DNA from: Bacteroidales bacterium
Lineage (GTDB): Bacteria > Bacteroidota > Bacteroidia > Bacteroidales > Muribaculaceae
Assembly: GCA_020859845.1 (NCBI GenBank)
Contig: JAJBVL010000064.1
Location: forward strand, 1 to 55,342
DNA length: 55,342 nt
Direction of reading: 5' to 3'
Shown: piece after piece, positions 8,739 through 17,128 of the stretch
How positions within the stretch are numbered: the stretch's first letter is position 1
Layout: every line of letters starts with the position of its first letter
Position numbers and translations under genes: made by a program
The notes under the pieces: generated by a model
Databases searched by the model: none
Told to the model about the DNA's origin: nothing
The model's input: the letters and a program-made list of their open reading frames with translations, nothing else

Positions 8739-10286
8739 TTAAAAGTTAAACACAAGACCCACATGCACTCCGAAACCACCGCGGGTCACCGAGGTGAGAT
8801 CGGACACGCGGTCATAGTCGGCGTCGGATGTCAACGCCACACCATACTCTGGGCACACGTAGAGGCAGAGATGCTCTACGGGGGAGTAAAGCATCTTGGC
8901 ACCGATGGTCAGCGAGTGGCAATACTTGCTGCCGACGTCGCTCAGCGACCCATCCTCAACGCTGGCGCTCAACGTCTGGCAAAGGTAGCCAAGCTGTGGC
9001 GTAAGGGCAGCCTGCGAAGCCAGCACCACTTGATATCCAGCCTTTGCGGCAAAGGCGTTACACTTGTAGGTGGCGCGTCCTTGATAGGTGTTATTGTCGC
9101 CGGAGGTATAGAAATATACGAGATCGGTCTTGCCAAGGCCTAAGGTGTAGCTTAGCTGCAGGTCTACGTTGCAATAAGTGCCACCAATAAGCCCCGTCAC
9201 GCCGCTACCACTCGTATAGGTGTAGTTGACTCCGAAGTAGAAGCTTTCGGCGTGGAACAGACGCTTGCGCACAAGGCTGACGGTGTCGGTGGTCGTGTGG
9301 CGATTCGTCACCGTGTAATCACGTGTGGCCGATTCATATCCCTTATGCTCTATCGTAGCCTGATATCTACCCACGGGGAGTGTCAGCGAGGTGCCGCTTT
9401 CCACTGTAGTGCCCTCCACGCTGATGAGAGAGTTGAAGGGTCGAGAGGTGATGTTAAGAAAGCCCACATGTCCTGTAGGCGCCGTGGCCGCAAGCTGTGT
9501 TGTGGTCTGCGCCACCACCTTAAAGGGTGTTTGTGCCGGGTCGGCATCCTTCATGCGGGTCTCCACGGTGTAGTCGCCTTCGCGCAGCTCTACAGAGGCT
9601 TTGCCTCGTCCCAGCAGATGGTCGTCGAGATAGATATCTGCTTGCGGGGCTGTGGTAATCTCCACGCGGCCAAAGTAAGCACTCTGGTCAATCATCGGTA
9701 TGTCGCATGCAAGGTCGCCAGTCTCGCGTGTCACATCGAGTCGTTGTGTGCCCTCCATACGGCGCTGAGCGTTGAAAGCTTTCAGTTCGTGGGTGCCATA
9801 GGGGATATATTGGCGGTAGATGGGCGAGAGGCCTATGCTATCCCCATCGAGATACACCACGGAGCGAGGCACCATCGATGTGCTGATATTGACAAAGCGC
9901 CCTACCCCAGGGTCGATATACATGGAGTAAGTGCGGCCGCTTTCGATAGGGACAGGGTATACGTAGTCGGAGAGTGTGCCAAACCGTGGATGGACGATGG
10001 TCAATTGTTTAGAGCGTGCTGGGACGTAAACCCAAATAGCACCTGGCTCTACCAAAGGCTCGCCTACAAGCCCGAGAGCGCCACCGTCGAAGTGATAAAG
10101 CGTATCGATGGTCACCACCTTGATCAAAGCTGCTATCTGGCCGTCCTGAGGCGCCACTCGGCTCGTTTCGGGATTGATAGCAGTCTGGTCAAGCGGCTGT
10201 AGCTGAAAGTCGTTGACAGTCATTGACTGCGAGTTGCCGACAAGATAAGCTGTCAGCAGACAGAGAGAAAATAATAATCGGCCCAT
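8739..10286 (-). CDS. PEGA-domain protein with C-terminal beta-barrel-like region
   Basis: 515 aa from the ATG at 10286, where a clean signal peptide begins (MGRLLFSLCLLTAYLVGNSQS). The same frame opens further upstream, but the extra 24 residues (start 10358) would overlap the previous gene and bury the signal peptide. Central residues (about 125-345) contain three PEGA-like beta-sandwich repeats: RSVVYLDGDSIGLSPIY, ADIYLDDHLLGRGKASV and NSLISVEGTTVESGTSL, each followed by GxYxxxx. The last 165 or so residues alternate aromatic and small residues and end in VGLVFNF, a terminal phenylalanine typical of outer-membrane beta-barrels. The protein is probably an outer-membrane component of the envelope arm of this operon. 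There are 64 nt between it and the upstream FISUMP gene. Confidence 0.8.
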   Translation of the reverse strand: MGRLLFSLCLLTAYLVGNSQSMTVNDFQLQPLDQTAINPETSRVAPQDGQIAALIKVVTIDTLYHFDGGALGLVGEPLVEPGAIWVYVPARSKQLTIVHPRFGTLSDYVYPVPIESGRTYSMYIDPGVGRFVNISTSMVPRSVVYLDGDSIGLSPIYRQYIPYGTHELKAFNAQRRMEGTQRLDVTRETGDLACDIPMIDQSAYFGRVEITTAPQADIYLDDHLLGRGKASVELREGDYTVETRMKDADPAQTPFKVVAQTTTQLAATAPTGHVGFLNITSRPFNSLISVEGTTVESGTSLTLPVGRYQATIEHKGYESATRDYTVTNRHTTTDTVSLVRKRLFHAESFYFGVNYTYTSGSGVTGLIGGTYCNVDLQLSYTLGLGKTDLVYFYTSGDNNTYQGRATYKCNAFAAKAGYQVVLASQAALTPQLGYLCQTLSASVEDGSLSDVGSKYCHSLTIGAKMLYSPVEHLCLYVCPEYGVALTSDADYDRVSDLTSVTRGGFGVHVGLVFNF

Positions 10287-10350
10287 ACTTGTTGGTGGGG
10301 TTCTGATAAGATTGGTATTTTTTACGGTTAATCTGATATTAATCACACAT

Positions 10351-11112
10351 TTAATCACATACGGGGCGAAGGGTCATCCCCACCATGCGATTGCCAAGAC
10401 TTTGCTGCCAAGAGTCGCCGTTAAACATCAGGTAGTAAGAGTTCTCATTACCACCATCGTCGGGCGAGGAAGTCCAGTAGCTCCCCGAGGTCCACACTTC
10501 ATTGTCGTCGGGCAGACCCAGCAGATTGCCGGCAGCGGGGAGGAAGATGGAGTTGTGGTTTGGGCCTATCACACGATAGCCCCACACGCCCTCTTCGCGG
10601 GTGAAAATCCACTGGCAGCGTGTGAGCAACTCATCCACCTCCCAGCGCGTAGGGAGTCGCCACGCCCCATGCCACAGAGCTCGAGCAGCGTCGTACTCCT
10701 CATCGCCTGAGAAGTCGGGGCAATCCTCGAGCCACGTCTTGCTGTTCTGAAAGAAAGGCACGGCGCTCACCGTGGTCTCACCCCAAGCATAATATGCCCC
10801 CATATCCTGTGGCTTGGCAGCGCCAACGTTGCTCGTGGCCCATTTGATGCCGAGGCCCAGGTCAACATACTCATGGCCTTCTACCGTGCCAGTAGCCACA
10901 CGATTGTATCTGATTGCAGGAGCAGCTTGGGCGTTTACAGTTGGGGGGACTGATTGAGTAGTAGAGGGTTGGGGGTTATCCTGATGTTTTATAGAATCAA
11001 TGCGATGTTTCACCTCCGAGGGAAGTTTCTTGGTTTGCGCTCCTGCTGTGAAGGTAAATAGCGCTATCACCGCGAGGAGGTATATTAGTCGTAAGCGTTG
11101 CATAGTCGTCAT
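10351..11112 (-). CDS. Exported FISUMP (Fib_succ_major)-like domain protein
   Basis: 253 aa with N-terminal signal peptide (LIYLLAVIALFTFTAGAQ). From residue about 78 to the end it matches the Fib_succ_major/FISUMP pattern: YVDLGLGIKWATSNVGA, YYAWGET, WRLPTRWEVDELL, GNSIFLPAAG-type block, YWTSSPDD and MTLRPVCD. The domain is common on Bacteroidetes surface proteins and its ligand is not known. The start codon abuts the stop of the kinase gene with no gap (11112/11113), implying translational coupling. A proline/glutamine-rich linker of about 40 residues separates the signal peptide from the domain. A FISUMP protein coupled to a kinase suggests the exported product may be a ligand-binding partner for the kinase ectodomain; this is inference. 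Confidence 0.85.
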   Translation of the reverse strand: MTTMQRLRLIYLLAVIALFTFTAGAQTKKLPSEVKHRIDSIKHQDNPQPSTTQSVPPTVNAQAAPAIRYNRVATGTVEGHEYVDLGLGIKWATSNVGAAKPQDMGAYYAWGETTVSAVPFFQNSKTWLEDCPDFSGDEEYDAARALWHGAWRLPTRWEVDELLTRCQWIFTREEGVWGYRVIGPNHNSIFLPAAGNLLGLPDDNEVWTSGSYWTSSPDDGGNENSYYLMFNGDSWQQSLGNRMVGMTLRPVCD

Positions 11113-12630
11113 TTAATCAATGAGGGCACCATGGGAATAGTGGGCTATCTCATGGCCCTCGCTATCGTAGAAGGTGCCGGTATAAAAATTCTCTTCGTTG
11201 TCAAAAGTCCCTTCGTAATATGAGCCATTGGCCTCACTATCTGTCCACGTGAAGCGTCCTTGGCTCATGATGTCGTTGGCAAATGAGCCTTTAAACTCAC
11301 CGTCGGTGGTGGTGTAGTGACACTCTCCTTCGCGAAAGCCATGACTATAACGTCCTTTATAGAGACCTCCTCCATCATATCCCTTCCCTATACCTTCGCC
11401 ATGAGGAATGCTATCCGCCGTACACTCTCCAGAATATACAAACGCTACACCGCGACTGTTGACATACTTCATGTTCTTAACCATGATAGGCCCATTATCG
11501 TCGCCTCCTTCACCAAAGAGGATGAAAGAAATAGCCGCTATGGCTATACACCCTAAAACGGCAACGGCCCATATCCACCACCGGCTGCCTTTGGTCGTGG
11601 AGGCTCCAGAAGTGGCTATCTGATTCTCATCAAAATCTGTGGCCGTGAGCGACACACCAGTCTGTTCGGTAGGCTCTCCAGAAGCAATAGCTTTAGAATG
11701 AGAGCCTTCTACCACCACGGCGTTGACTACCTGCTCCCCGTCAAGAATTGAGAGAAACGACGGGATATCCTGCGGTCGCTCCTCCTTGCGGATATTCATG
11801 GCAGCCTCTATCGCTCTCACCACCGAGGATGAGGTTGCTGCTGGCAGCGGAGGAAGAGGGGTGCCAGAGGCTAAGAGAGTAGACGCTGGAGGAGTGGAGC
11901 CTGTCAGAAGTTTATAAAAAGTTGCGCCCAGAGCATAAATGTCGACCGAGGGACGAAACTGCCCTACGTCGTTGGCCATCTGCTCCAGGGGCGCATAGCC
12001 GGGCGTCTTGCCCATCAGCGTGGAGGTGTTTTCGCCATTCACCTCGTCATACTGCTTCGAGGCGCCGAAGTCGATAAGCACGGCGCGATCAGAGGAGTCT
12101 ACGAGGATATTGCTTGGCTTTACGTCGAGATGAAGGCGATTGTGGGTATGAACATAGTTGAGGGCTTCGGCCACTTGACGTATATAATTGACGGCACGCC
12201 ATTCGGGCAACTGACCTTCATGGGCTACGATATCGCTCAATGACAGGCCTTCGATATAATCCATTACGAAATAGGCCGTTCCGTTTTCCTCAAAGACGTC
12301 GCTCACTCTCACTATCCCTGGATGGGAAAGGCGCGAGAGGGCACGGGCCTCGTCGACAAACTTCTGGCGCAGACGATCCACGAGTTCGCGCTTGCTCAGG
12401 GTGCCTACGGTGACATGGGCTGTAGTCTCATCGCGGTTGCAGAAGTCTTTGACAAAGAATTCCTTGATGGCCACGCGCTTGGCAAGCATTATGTGCTCAG
12501 CCTCGTAAGTGCAGCCAAAGCCTCCACTGTTGATGAAGCGTACTATCCTATACTTCCCACCTTGGAGTATAAGCCCAGCAGGAAGATATGCTTGTCCCTT
12601 TACGGCCACTGGTTTACCTTGAATCGACAT
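11113..12630 (-). CDS. Membrane Ser/Thr protein kinase with C-terminal MORN repeats
   Basis: 505 aa. The kinase domain spans about 26-290: glycine loop NSGGFGCTY, ATP-anchoring K56 in VAIKEF, catalytic loop HLDVKPSN with D169, DFG at 187-189, and APE replaced by APLEQM. The usual HRD is HLD, which removes the arginine that couples to activation-loop phosphorylation, so this kinase may be constitutively active or controlled otherwise. One transmembrane helix lies at about 350-372 (WWIWAVAVLGCIAIAAISF). MORN-type repeats follow at about 400-490 (YKGRYSHGFREGE, FKGSFANDIMSQG, YYEGTFDNEENFYTGTF), predicted to be periplasmic. It overlaps the PP2C gene by 17 nt and abuts the FISUMP gene, giving a tightly coupled phosphatase-kinase-exported protein block. 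Confidence 0.92.
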   Translation of the reverse strand: MSIQGKPVAVKGQAYLPAGLILQGGKYRIVRFINSGGFGCTYEAEHIMLAKRVAIKEFFVKDFCNRDETTAHVTVGTLSKRELVDRLRQKFVDEARALSRLSHPGIVRVSDVFEENGTAYFVMDYIEGLSLSDIVAHEGQLPEWRAVNYIRQVAEALNYVHTHNRLHLDVKPSNILVDSSDRAVLIDFGASKQYDEVNGENTSTLMGKTPGYAPLEQMANDVGQFRPSVDIYALGATFYKLLTGSTPPASTLLASGTPLPPLPAATSSSVVRAIEAAMNIRKEERPQDIPSFLSILDGEQVVNAVVVEGSHSKAIASGEPTEQTGVSLTATDFDENQIATSGASTTKGSRWWIWAVAVLGCIAIAAISFILFGEGGDDNGPIMVKNMKYVNSRGVAFVYSGECTADSIPHGEGIGKGYDGGGLYKGRYSHGFREGECHYTTTDGEFKGSFANDIMSQGRFTWTDSEANGSYYEGTFDNEENFYTGTFYDSEGHEIAHYSHGALID

Positions 12631-13405
12631 CGGTGATAAGTACTAAGATGGCGCTATGGTTGTCGTGGTTGCCTTGGGTGGCGAGCTTGAGTTTTGCGGC
12701 TTTGGCAAGTGGCGACTGGCCAGCGAGGTCGGAGAAATAGAAGCATAGTTGCTGATCATCGATATGCTCCAGCATGCCGTCGCTACAAAGAAAGAAGTAG
12801 TCGCCTGGGACGATATCTCCTGTGTCGTAGACCGTAGGCTCTGGACGGTCGGCACCTAAAGCAGGCTGCAAGGCTTTGGTGATGACATTCTTCATGGGCG
12901 ACTGGCGAGCCTCCTCGGGAGTCATAATACCCTGCGCCACCCAGACACCTACAAGCGAATGATCAGCAGTGACATGGAGCAGGCGTGTAAGAGCCGGAGA
13001 AGGTCCAGGGCGAAAATGATACACCCGGCTGTCGCCGATATGAGCAATCGTGGCTCGATGGCAACCATCGTAGAGGATGAGCAGCGCCAAGGTGGTGCCC
13101 ATGCGCCGGTCAGCGGTAGAGCCACTCCCACGGCAAGCGTCGAGAGCCGTAAAAGCTTTGTCGAGCGCCACCGTAAGCATTCGTGGCTGATAAGCATCGT
13201 CAGCCTCTGAGAGTTGCTTCAGGAGCGACTGGCTCACGGCTTGGCACACCGTCTGGCTTGCCACCTCGCCCGCTTCATGTCCTCCCATGCCATCACACAC
13301 GATGAACACTCGATCGGCAGTCGTGGCGCATCCCGGAGCGGGCCACAGGGCATCTTCCTGCTGGGGGCGCTCCCCTATCTCACTGAAACTTACGGCTTCG
13401 ACCAT
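12614..13405 (-). CDS. PP2C-family Ser/Thr protein phosphatase
   Basis: 263 aa, a minimal soluble PP2C (PPM) phosphatase. Metal-binding motifs are present: QED with D18, DGMGGHEAGEVAS (38-50), GTTLALLIL, HIGDSRVYHF, DHSLVG, LCSDGMLEHI and the last metal ligand in GNHDNHS (D248). It should dephosphorylate targets of the neighbouring kinase, with which its 3' end overlaps by 17 nt. The FHA gene lies only 2 nt upstream. The order FHA, PP2C, kinase is the same logic seen in known Fha/PppA/PpkA modules, but no type VI secretion gene is present here. Unlike the PP2C of the right arm (35863-37485), it has no transmembrane helix or LysM domain. Confidence 0.94.
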   Translation of the reverse strand: MVEAVSFSEIGERPQQEDALWPAPGCATTADRVFIVCDGMGGHEAGEVASQTVCQAVSQSLLKQLSEADDAYQPRMLTVALDKAFTALDACRGSGSTADRRMGTTLALLILYDGCHRATIAHIGDSRVYHFRPGPSPALTRLLHVTADHSLVGVWVAQGIMTPEEARQSPMKNVITKALQPALGADRPEPTVYDTGDIVPGDYFFLCSDGMLEHIDDQQLCFYFSDLAGQSPLAKAAKLKLATQGNHDNHSAILVLITDVDSR

Positions 13406-13407
13406 CG

Positions 13408-13971
13408 TTATACGTCGGTAGCATCGGCATCGGGGATTTCAAAGCGAAGTGTTATCTCTGGCAACTTGATGATGTCGTGAGGACGAAGGATTACACGGTC
13501 GCCAGCCTCCAACTTCATATTATTAATAAACGTGTCGTTGACCTTCTCTTTAAAGAGCGAGGCATAGAAAGTGTGGCTATTGCCTGCCCCTTTTTTCACC
13601 TCGATTGTTAGGTGAGCGCGGCTCATAGCCTTTGTAGAGCAAGGTATCTGGATAGTGGCTTCGGAGCCATTGCCCTTGCGCCCCACGACGTTGCGCCCCG
13701 CCACCAACGAATATACTCTCCCTGAGTGCTGGTCAATCAATTCGCCTACGCTTTCTTGGCTTGAGGAAGGAGAAGAGGAGGAGGAATGTGGGTCCTTTCC
13801 TGGGAGTTGGGTCTCGGCATCGGTAGCGCCTACGCGCTTATAGGCCGAGAAGGGTTGACGCGTGGAGCATACAGGGCAGATGATGCTCATCTTCTCTATC
13901 CCCGGTTGGTCGGGGACAGAGATCATTGCTCCGTCGCGTGGACATATCAGTTTTATTGGTTGGGTAGCCAT
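13408..13971 (-). CDS. Zinc-ribbon plus FHA domain protein
   Basis: 187 aa from the ATG at 13971; a TTG three codons upstream is less likely. An N-terminal zinc-ribbon-like knuckle pair is degenerate in its first half (CPRD at 10-13) and intact in its second (CPVC at 32-35). A serine-rich linker (about 60-75) is followed by an FHA domain at about 85-187 with core residues GRK (98-99), SRAH (117-120) and a later NDTFINN loop, so phosphothreonine binding is expected. It is a close relative of the protein at 30065-30682: both read GRNVVGR, ATIQIPC and MSR.HL in the same order. It lies between the caspase-like gene and the PP2C gene, and is a likely scaffold reading kinase output. Confidence 0.9.
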   Translation of the reverse strand: MATQPIKLICPRDGAMISVPDQPGIEKMSIICPVCSTRQPFSAYKRVGATDAETQLPGKDPHSSSSSPSSSQESVGELIDQHSGRVYSLVAGRNVVGRKGNGSEATIQIPCSTKAMSRAHLTIEVKKGAGNSHTFYASLFKEKVNDTFINNMKLEAGDRVILRPHDIIKLPEITLRFEIPDADATDV

Positions 13972-14004
13972 ATTATGCAAGTTGACACCTTAGGAAAAGG
14001 CTCT

Positions 14005-14763
14005 TTATTGTTTTGTCTTATTTTTCGTTTTCTTCCATTTCATGACGGGCATATCGTCGGCAAAACGTCCCCACATCACTGGATGCTGCGTCTTGCCTGA
14101 GATTTTTATCACTCCCGTCGACACATAGTCGTAGAGTTCGCGAGCCGTGATGACGCGGTCCTTATTGGAGTCGGCGCCACCACGCAGCCCTTTCTGTAGA
14201 TAGCTGGTGAAGAATCCATTCTTCATGTCGCGGCGTTCGCTCGAGGTCTCGTTGCTACGACTCGATAGGAAGAGCATCACGTTGGCTTTCTGTGCCTCTT
14301 CATCTTCGCTCGAGGAGTCGTGGCTCGAACCGGAGGTGGCCGACGTGCGTATCATCCCAGAATAGCATGCATCGGCAAATATCATTTTGTTGGGACATTT
14401 GCTCGAGGCCATGGCACGGCGTATCTGGCGGTAGCTGATTGGCTTGTCGTAGGCCAGAAAACCGCCTTGATAACCATGGCCGCTAAAGAAAAACACCACG
14501 ATGTCGTCAGCGCCAGCCTTCGCATAGACCGAATGCATGGCGTCGATAACGCTTTGAGCAGTTGCCTTCTCGTTGAGGAGCTGGCGATATTCCACCTCAG
14601 TGTTCTTGCGATAGATCCAAGTGATGGTCTTGGCATCGTTTTCGGGCAATAGGAGGTTGCGCGACGGGTCTTGGTAGGTTGACACCCCCACCGACACCAG
14701 ATAGACCTTGGCCATCGCCAACAGCGGTAGCCACACCAATAATAACAAAATGGCCCTTTTCAC
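14005..14763 (-). CDS. Caspase-like (peptidase C14) protein with EF-hand-like loop
   Basis: 252 aa with a GTG start and a signal peptide or anchor (MKRAILLLLVWLPLLAMA), so the enzyme is likely periplasmic. Caspase/metacaspase-fold motifs are complete: FFFSGHG with catalytic H96 and DACYSG with catalytic C133. Substrate-loop text SSRSNETSSE and GFFTSYLQKGL match the family. Near residues 195-215 the segment DSNKDRVITARE has EF-hand loop spacing (D1, N3, D5, E12) but lacks the usual glycine at position 6, typical of this C14 branch, so calcium control is possible. The lysine-rich tail KKTKNKTK is unusual for a secreted enzyme. It is encoded between the acidic membrane protein and the FHA gene. 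The substrate is unknown. Confidence 0.92.
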   Translation of the reverse strand: MKRAILLLLVWLPLLAMAKVYLVSVGVSTYQDPSRNLLLPENDAKTITWIYRKNTEVEYRQLLNEKATAQSVIDAMHSVYAKAGADDIVVFFFSGHGYQGGFLAYDKPISYRQIRRAMASSKCPNKMIFADACYSGMIRTSATSGSSHDSSSEDEEAQKANVMLFLSSRSNETSSERRDMKNGFFTSYLQKGLRGGADSNKDRVITARELYDYVSTGVIKISGKTQHPVMWGRFADDMPVMKWKKTKNKTKQ

Positions 14764-14801
14764 CTTTGCCTCTTGACTTTTGACTCTTGCCTTTTGCCTT
14801 A
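14764..14801 (-). repeat. Heptamer-repeat spacer (AAAAGKC-type)
   Basis: Read on the minus strand, this gap consists of degenerate 7-nt units AAAAGGC, AAGAGTC, AAAAGTC and AAGAGGC. The same type of array occurs at 33210-33243 and 50343-50416, each time directly after a gene and in the same orientation relative to transcription. Confidence 0.7.
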
Positions 14802-14810
14802 ATCAGCGCC

Positions 14811-15806
14811 TCATTCCTCAACAAGATAGTCGGTGTCGTCGCCTTCCACAAAGAAGTCGTCGTTGATCTCCAGCGAGCCGGGAAGATGTATTCGTTCAGG
14901 CTCTGGCTCGATGGTGGGGTCAAAGGAAGGAGCCACTGCCTCAATTTGTCCCGTGACGATGCTTGGATCGACATCAAGGGGGGGCAAATCGAGGGTCGGA
15001 GCCACATCAGGCATTGCTATGGGATCTAACGGTTGAGCTACTACGGTGGCCACAGGTTCGTCAAGTTGAGCCTCTACTACTTCAGCCTCAGGGGCATCTT
15101 CAGCCACAGCCTCTACTTCATTATCAGCTTCTTCTTCCTCGGTTTCAGCCTCTGCAGCTCCTACAGTGGCAGCCTGGAATACTCCGGCTTCATCATCGTC
15201 CACAGCTTCCTCCTCAGCCTCGCCTTCCGTTTCATCTGCAAGAGTGGCCTCTACGGTCATGGCCGCTTCAGCCATAGGCTCATCCTCTATCTGCAGCTCT
15301 TCGTGGAGAGCCGCCCACTCATCGGCGGTATAGGTGGCATAAGCTCCTCCGTGCCATTGGAAAACTCCGCCGGGGCCAAGCTCTTCGCGGGCTGCAGCAA
15401 ATGCTTCCGAGAAAGTCATGTCATCGTTGACGATAGCTTCGTCGTCGAGGAGCTCATCATCGAAGTATTCATCAAAGGCGCCCTCGTCAATAAGAGCCGG
15501 CTGGTCATCGCTGGAGAGCGCACGTAGTGCAGCCGCCGTGCCTCCAAATACGAGGCCTACAATGCCTCCTATCTTTACTTTGCGCCACAACGCACCCTTC
15601 ACTTTCTTGGAAGGCGTAGCTATCGGTGGAAGGCCCGGAGGGAGTGGGGGTTGTGACTGGTTTTGAACCTCGGCGGCCATAGCCTCGAGGTCGAGTTTCT
15701 TGGTGGTTGCGGCCTCTGGAGTCTTCACTTCTACACGAGGCTTCTCATTCTTATGCGATTCGTTGGCCAGCTGAGTGGCATCGTCTTGGATAGGATTGGT
15801 ATTCAT
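14811..15806 (-). CDS. Acidic single-pass membrane protein with GPGGVFxWHG motif
   Basis: 331 aa. A proline-rich cytoplasmic N-terminus is followed by one transmembrane helix (about 79-97, IGGIVGLVFGGTAAALRAL), then a strongly acidic region. Residues 130-160 carry the motif MTFSEAFAAAR..LGPGGVF.WHG.AY.TY...EW, shared with the right-arm protein at 28897-30078 (103-138). The rest (170-331) is a low-complexity Glu/Asp/Ala region, likely disordered and periplasmic. The start overlaps the preceding gene by 4 nt (ATGA). In the right arm the GPGG motif and EF-hand loops are in one protein. Here the loops are in the preceding gene product (15803-16291), so the two genes look like a split version. No enzymatic function is apparent. 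Confidence 0.85.
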   Translation of the reverse strand: MNTNPIQDDATQLANESHKNEKPRVEVKTPEAATTKKLDLEAMAAEVQNQSQPPLPPGLPPIATPSKKVKGALWRKVKIGGIVGLVFGGTAAALRALSSDDQPALIDEGAFDEYFDDELLDDEAIVNDDMTFSEAFAAAREELGPGGVFQWHGGAYATYTADEWAALHEELQIEDEPMAEAAMTVEATLADETEGEAEEEAVDDDEAGVFQAATVGAAEAETEEEEADNEVEAVAEDAPEAEVVEAQLDEPVATVVAQPLDPIAMPDVAPTLDLPPLDVDPSIVTGQIEAVAPSFDPTIEPEPERIHLPGSLEINDDFFVEGDDTDYLVEE

Positions 15807-16291
15807 GCTAAAAAGTCGTCTACGTTAGCGTCGTTGGTATAATCTGGTTGTTCATAAGCCTGCATCTCCTGCGCGTGCTGGGAGATGTAGAGGCTCTCAT
15901 ATTGTTGCATCTCTATATGCTGAGTGAGGCGCATATGGTCGGTGTCCTTTATCACGCCATCGCCATCGAGGTCGGCAGCAATGACATCGGCCACACCATC
16001 GCCGTTCTCGTCGATTATCATTGTGGTGGTGCCGTTGACCGATAGCACTGCCACATCACGCACTGTGCCATCGTCAGCCGTCTCAGAGGCATAACTCAGC
16101 ACCTCCATGGCCTTCTGAGTAATGTCCTCGGGAGGACCTACTATGGTAGCCACTACGGCATCTACCGTGGCAGCTCCGGCGAGAGTGCCTACTATTACAC
16201 CTGCCCCTGTGGCCAGTGTCTCTTGGCTTGGAGCAGAGTTCGGAGAGCGTTTGACTTCTCTCTCCTTTTCGGGTAATTTATCGGTTTTCAT
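15803..16291 (-). CDS. Small membrane-associated protein with two EF-hand-like loops
   Basis: 162 aa. A charged N-terminus precedes a glycine/alanine-rich hydrophobic segment (about 28-52, GVIVGTLAGAATVDAVVATIV), probably a membrane span. Two loops with EF-hand or dockerin-type spacing follow: D94-E-N-G-D-G and D107-L-D-G-D-G, the second ending in D118 at position 12. These suggest calcium binding. Their context, VLSVNGTTTMIIDENGDGVADV, parallels the two repeats in the right-arm protein at 28897-30078 (FDVDNDKTFDVMWHDKNHDG). The tail is Gln/Tyr/Asp-rich. The 3' end overlaps the next gene by 4 nt. Second gene of the left operon, 29 nt after the FHA-like gene. Confidence 0.82.
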   Translation of the reverse strand: MKTDKLPEKEREVKRSPNSAPSQETLATGAGVIVGTLAGAATVDAVVATIVGPPEDITQKAMEVLSYASETADDGTVRDVAVLSVNGTTTMIIDENGDGVADVIAADLDGDGVIKDTDHMRLTQHIEMQQYESLYISQHAQEMQAYEQPDYTNDANVDDFLA

Positions 16292-16320
16292 TAAGAAATG
16301 GTATTAAGAGAGTTTGTTGT

Positions 16321-17091
16321 TCACGATTTGAAGGCGGCTCCGCAATATGGGCATTTCTTCACTTGGCGCAGGAGCTTATAGGGTTGTTTGCCCAAGAAGC
16401 GTTTGCAGTCGGGGTTAGGGCATACATAGGTGTCGTAAAGCTCGTTGTCCAAGCGCTTGCGGTCCTCGATGCTGGTGTCCTTCTCCCGATAATTGCGCAG
16501 ATAGATTAGCAGCGAACCAACGGCGAAAGGAACTGTGGCATAAAGCGTGGCGGATGCCACAAGGAGAGCCAGCAAAGGAGCAGCCACGGAGGAAAGTCCT
16601 GAGATTATGATGGGCAACATTCGGCGCTTGGCCAACGCTTGCTGGCGACGTTGGATGGTTTCCTGGCCTGTTTCGTAGGCCTCATAGACAGTTTGCAGAT
16701 GGCTTATAGAATAGACCTTAGGAAGAGCAGCCTGTATCTCAGCATACATTTTATCGGCCTGTTGCAATAGCGCTGCCATATCAAGGGGGTAATTATCGAG
16801 GCCAAGGGTGATATGGCTTTGAGGATTGATATGTTTCTTATCCACGGGTAGACCATCTACGGCCGTCACGTTGCCCTCACGCAATTGGCTGATGGTCATT
16901 TCTCCATTGTCGTCAAAGGCTATCTGGCAGTGGGCCTTGGACTGCTTAGGTATGCAACGGCTCACTGTCTGTGGCACACCATCGTTAGCCACTACGGCCA
17001 ATCGTTGTTGCCCATCAGCCGTCAGCCAAGCCAAAAGCCGCGAGGGCGATTCAGGATCGCGCCCGATATATAATTGTGCATTGCGCATCAT
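16321..17091 (-). CDS. FHA-like, two-TM, C-terminal zinc-ribbon protein; first gene of the left operon
   Basis: 256 aa. The N-terminal 110 residues look like a divergent FHA domain (IGRD at 9-12, VSRC at 43-46, AHCQI at 53-57, then TISQL...TAVDG and LGLDNYPLD). A helical segment (125-155) and two hydrophobic spans (about 158-180 and 184-198) follow. The C-terminus is a zinc ribbon, CPNPDC (224-229) and CPYC (247-250). It is homologous along its length to the first right-arm gene product (27922-28872), which has the same VSRC, YPL, CPNP.C and CPYCG landmarks. ATG-ATG start; the second Met is equally possible. It is preceded by the AT-rich inverted-repeat region that probably controls the operon. 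Confidence 0.85.
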   Translation of the reverse strand: MMRNAQLYIGRDPESPSRLLAWLTADGQQRLAVVANDGVPQTVSRCIPKQSKAHCQIAFDDNGEMTISQLREGNVTAVDGLPVDKKHINPQSHITLGLDNYPLDMAALLQQADKMYAEIQAALPKVYSISHLQTVYEAYETGQETIQRRQQALAKRRMLPIIISGLSSVAAPLLALLVASATLYATVPFAVGSLLIYLRNYREKDTSIEDRKRLDNELYDTYVCPNPDCKRFLGKQPYKLLRQVKKCPYCGAAFKS

Positions 17092-17128
17092 ACGAGATTA
17101 TGTAAGCGTATAGACAATACAACTAATC

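Noticed and set aside
9252-10202. Long open frame on the + strand opposite the PEGA gene
   Set aside because: No recognisable domain, no promoter, and fully antisense to a well-supported gene; it arises from high-GC codon bias.
10286-10358. Upstream start for the PEGA protein at 10358
   Set aside because: It would overlap the preceding gene by 8 nt and place 24 unrelated residues before a clear signal peptide.
11113-17091. Type VI secretion post-translational module (PpkA/PppA/Fha)
   Set aside because: Kinase, PP2C and FHA are present but no tss, hcp or vgrG gene occurs in the window, and the exported partners do not fit.
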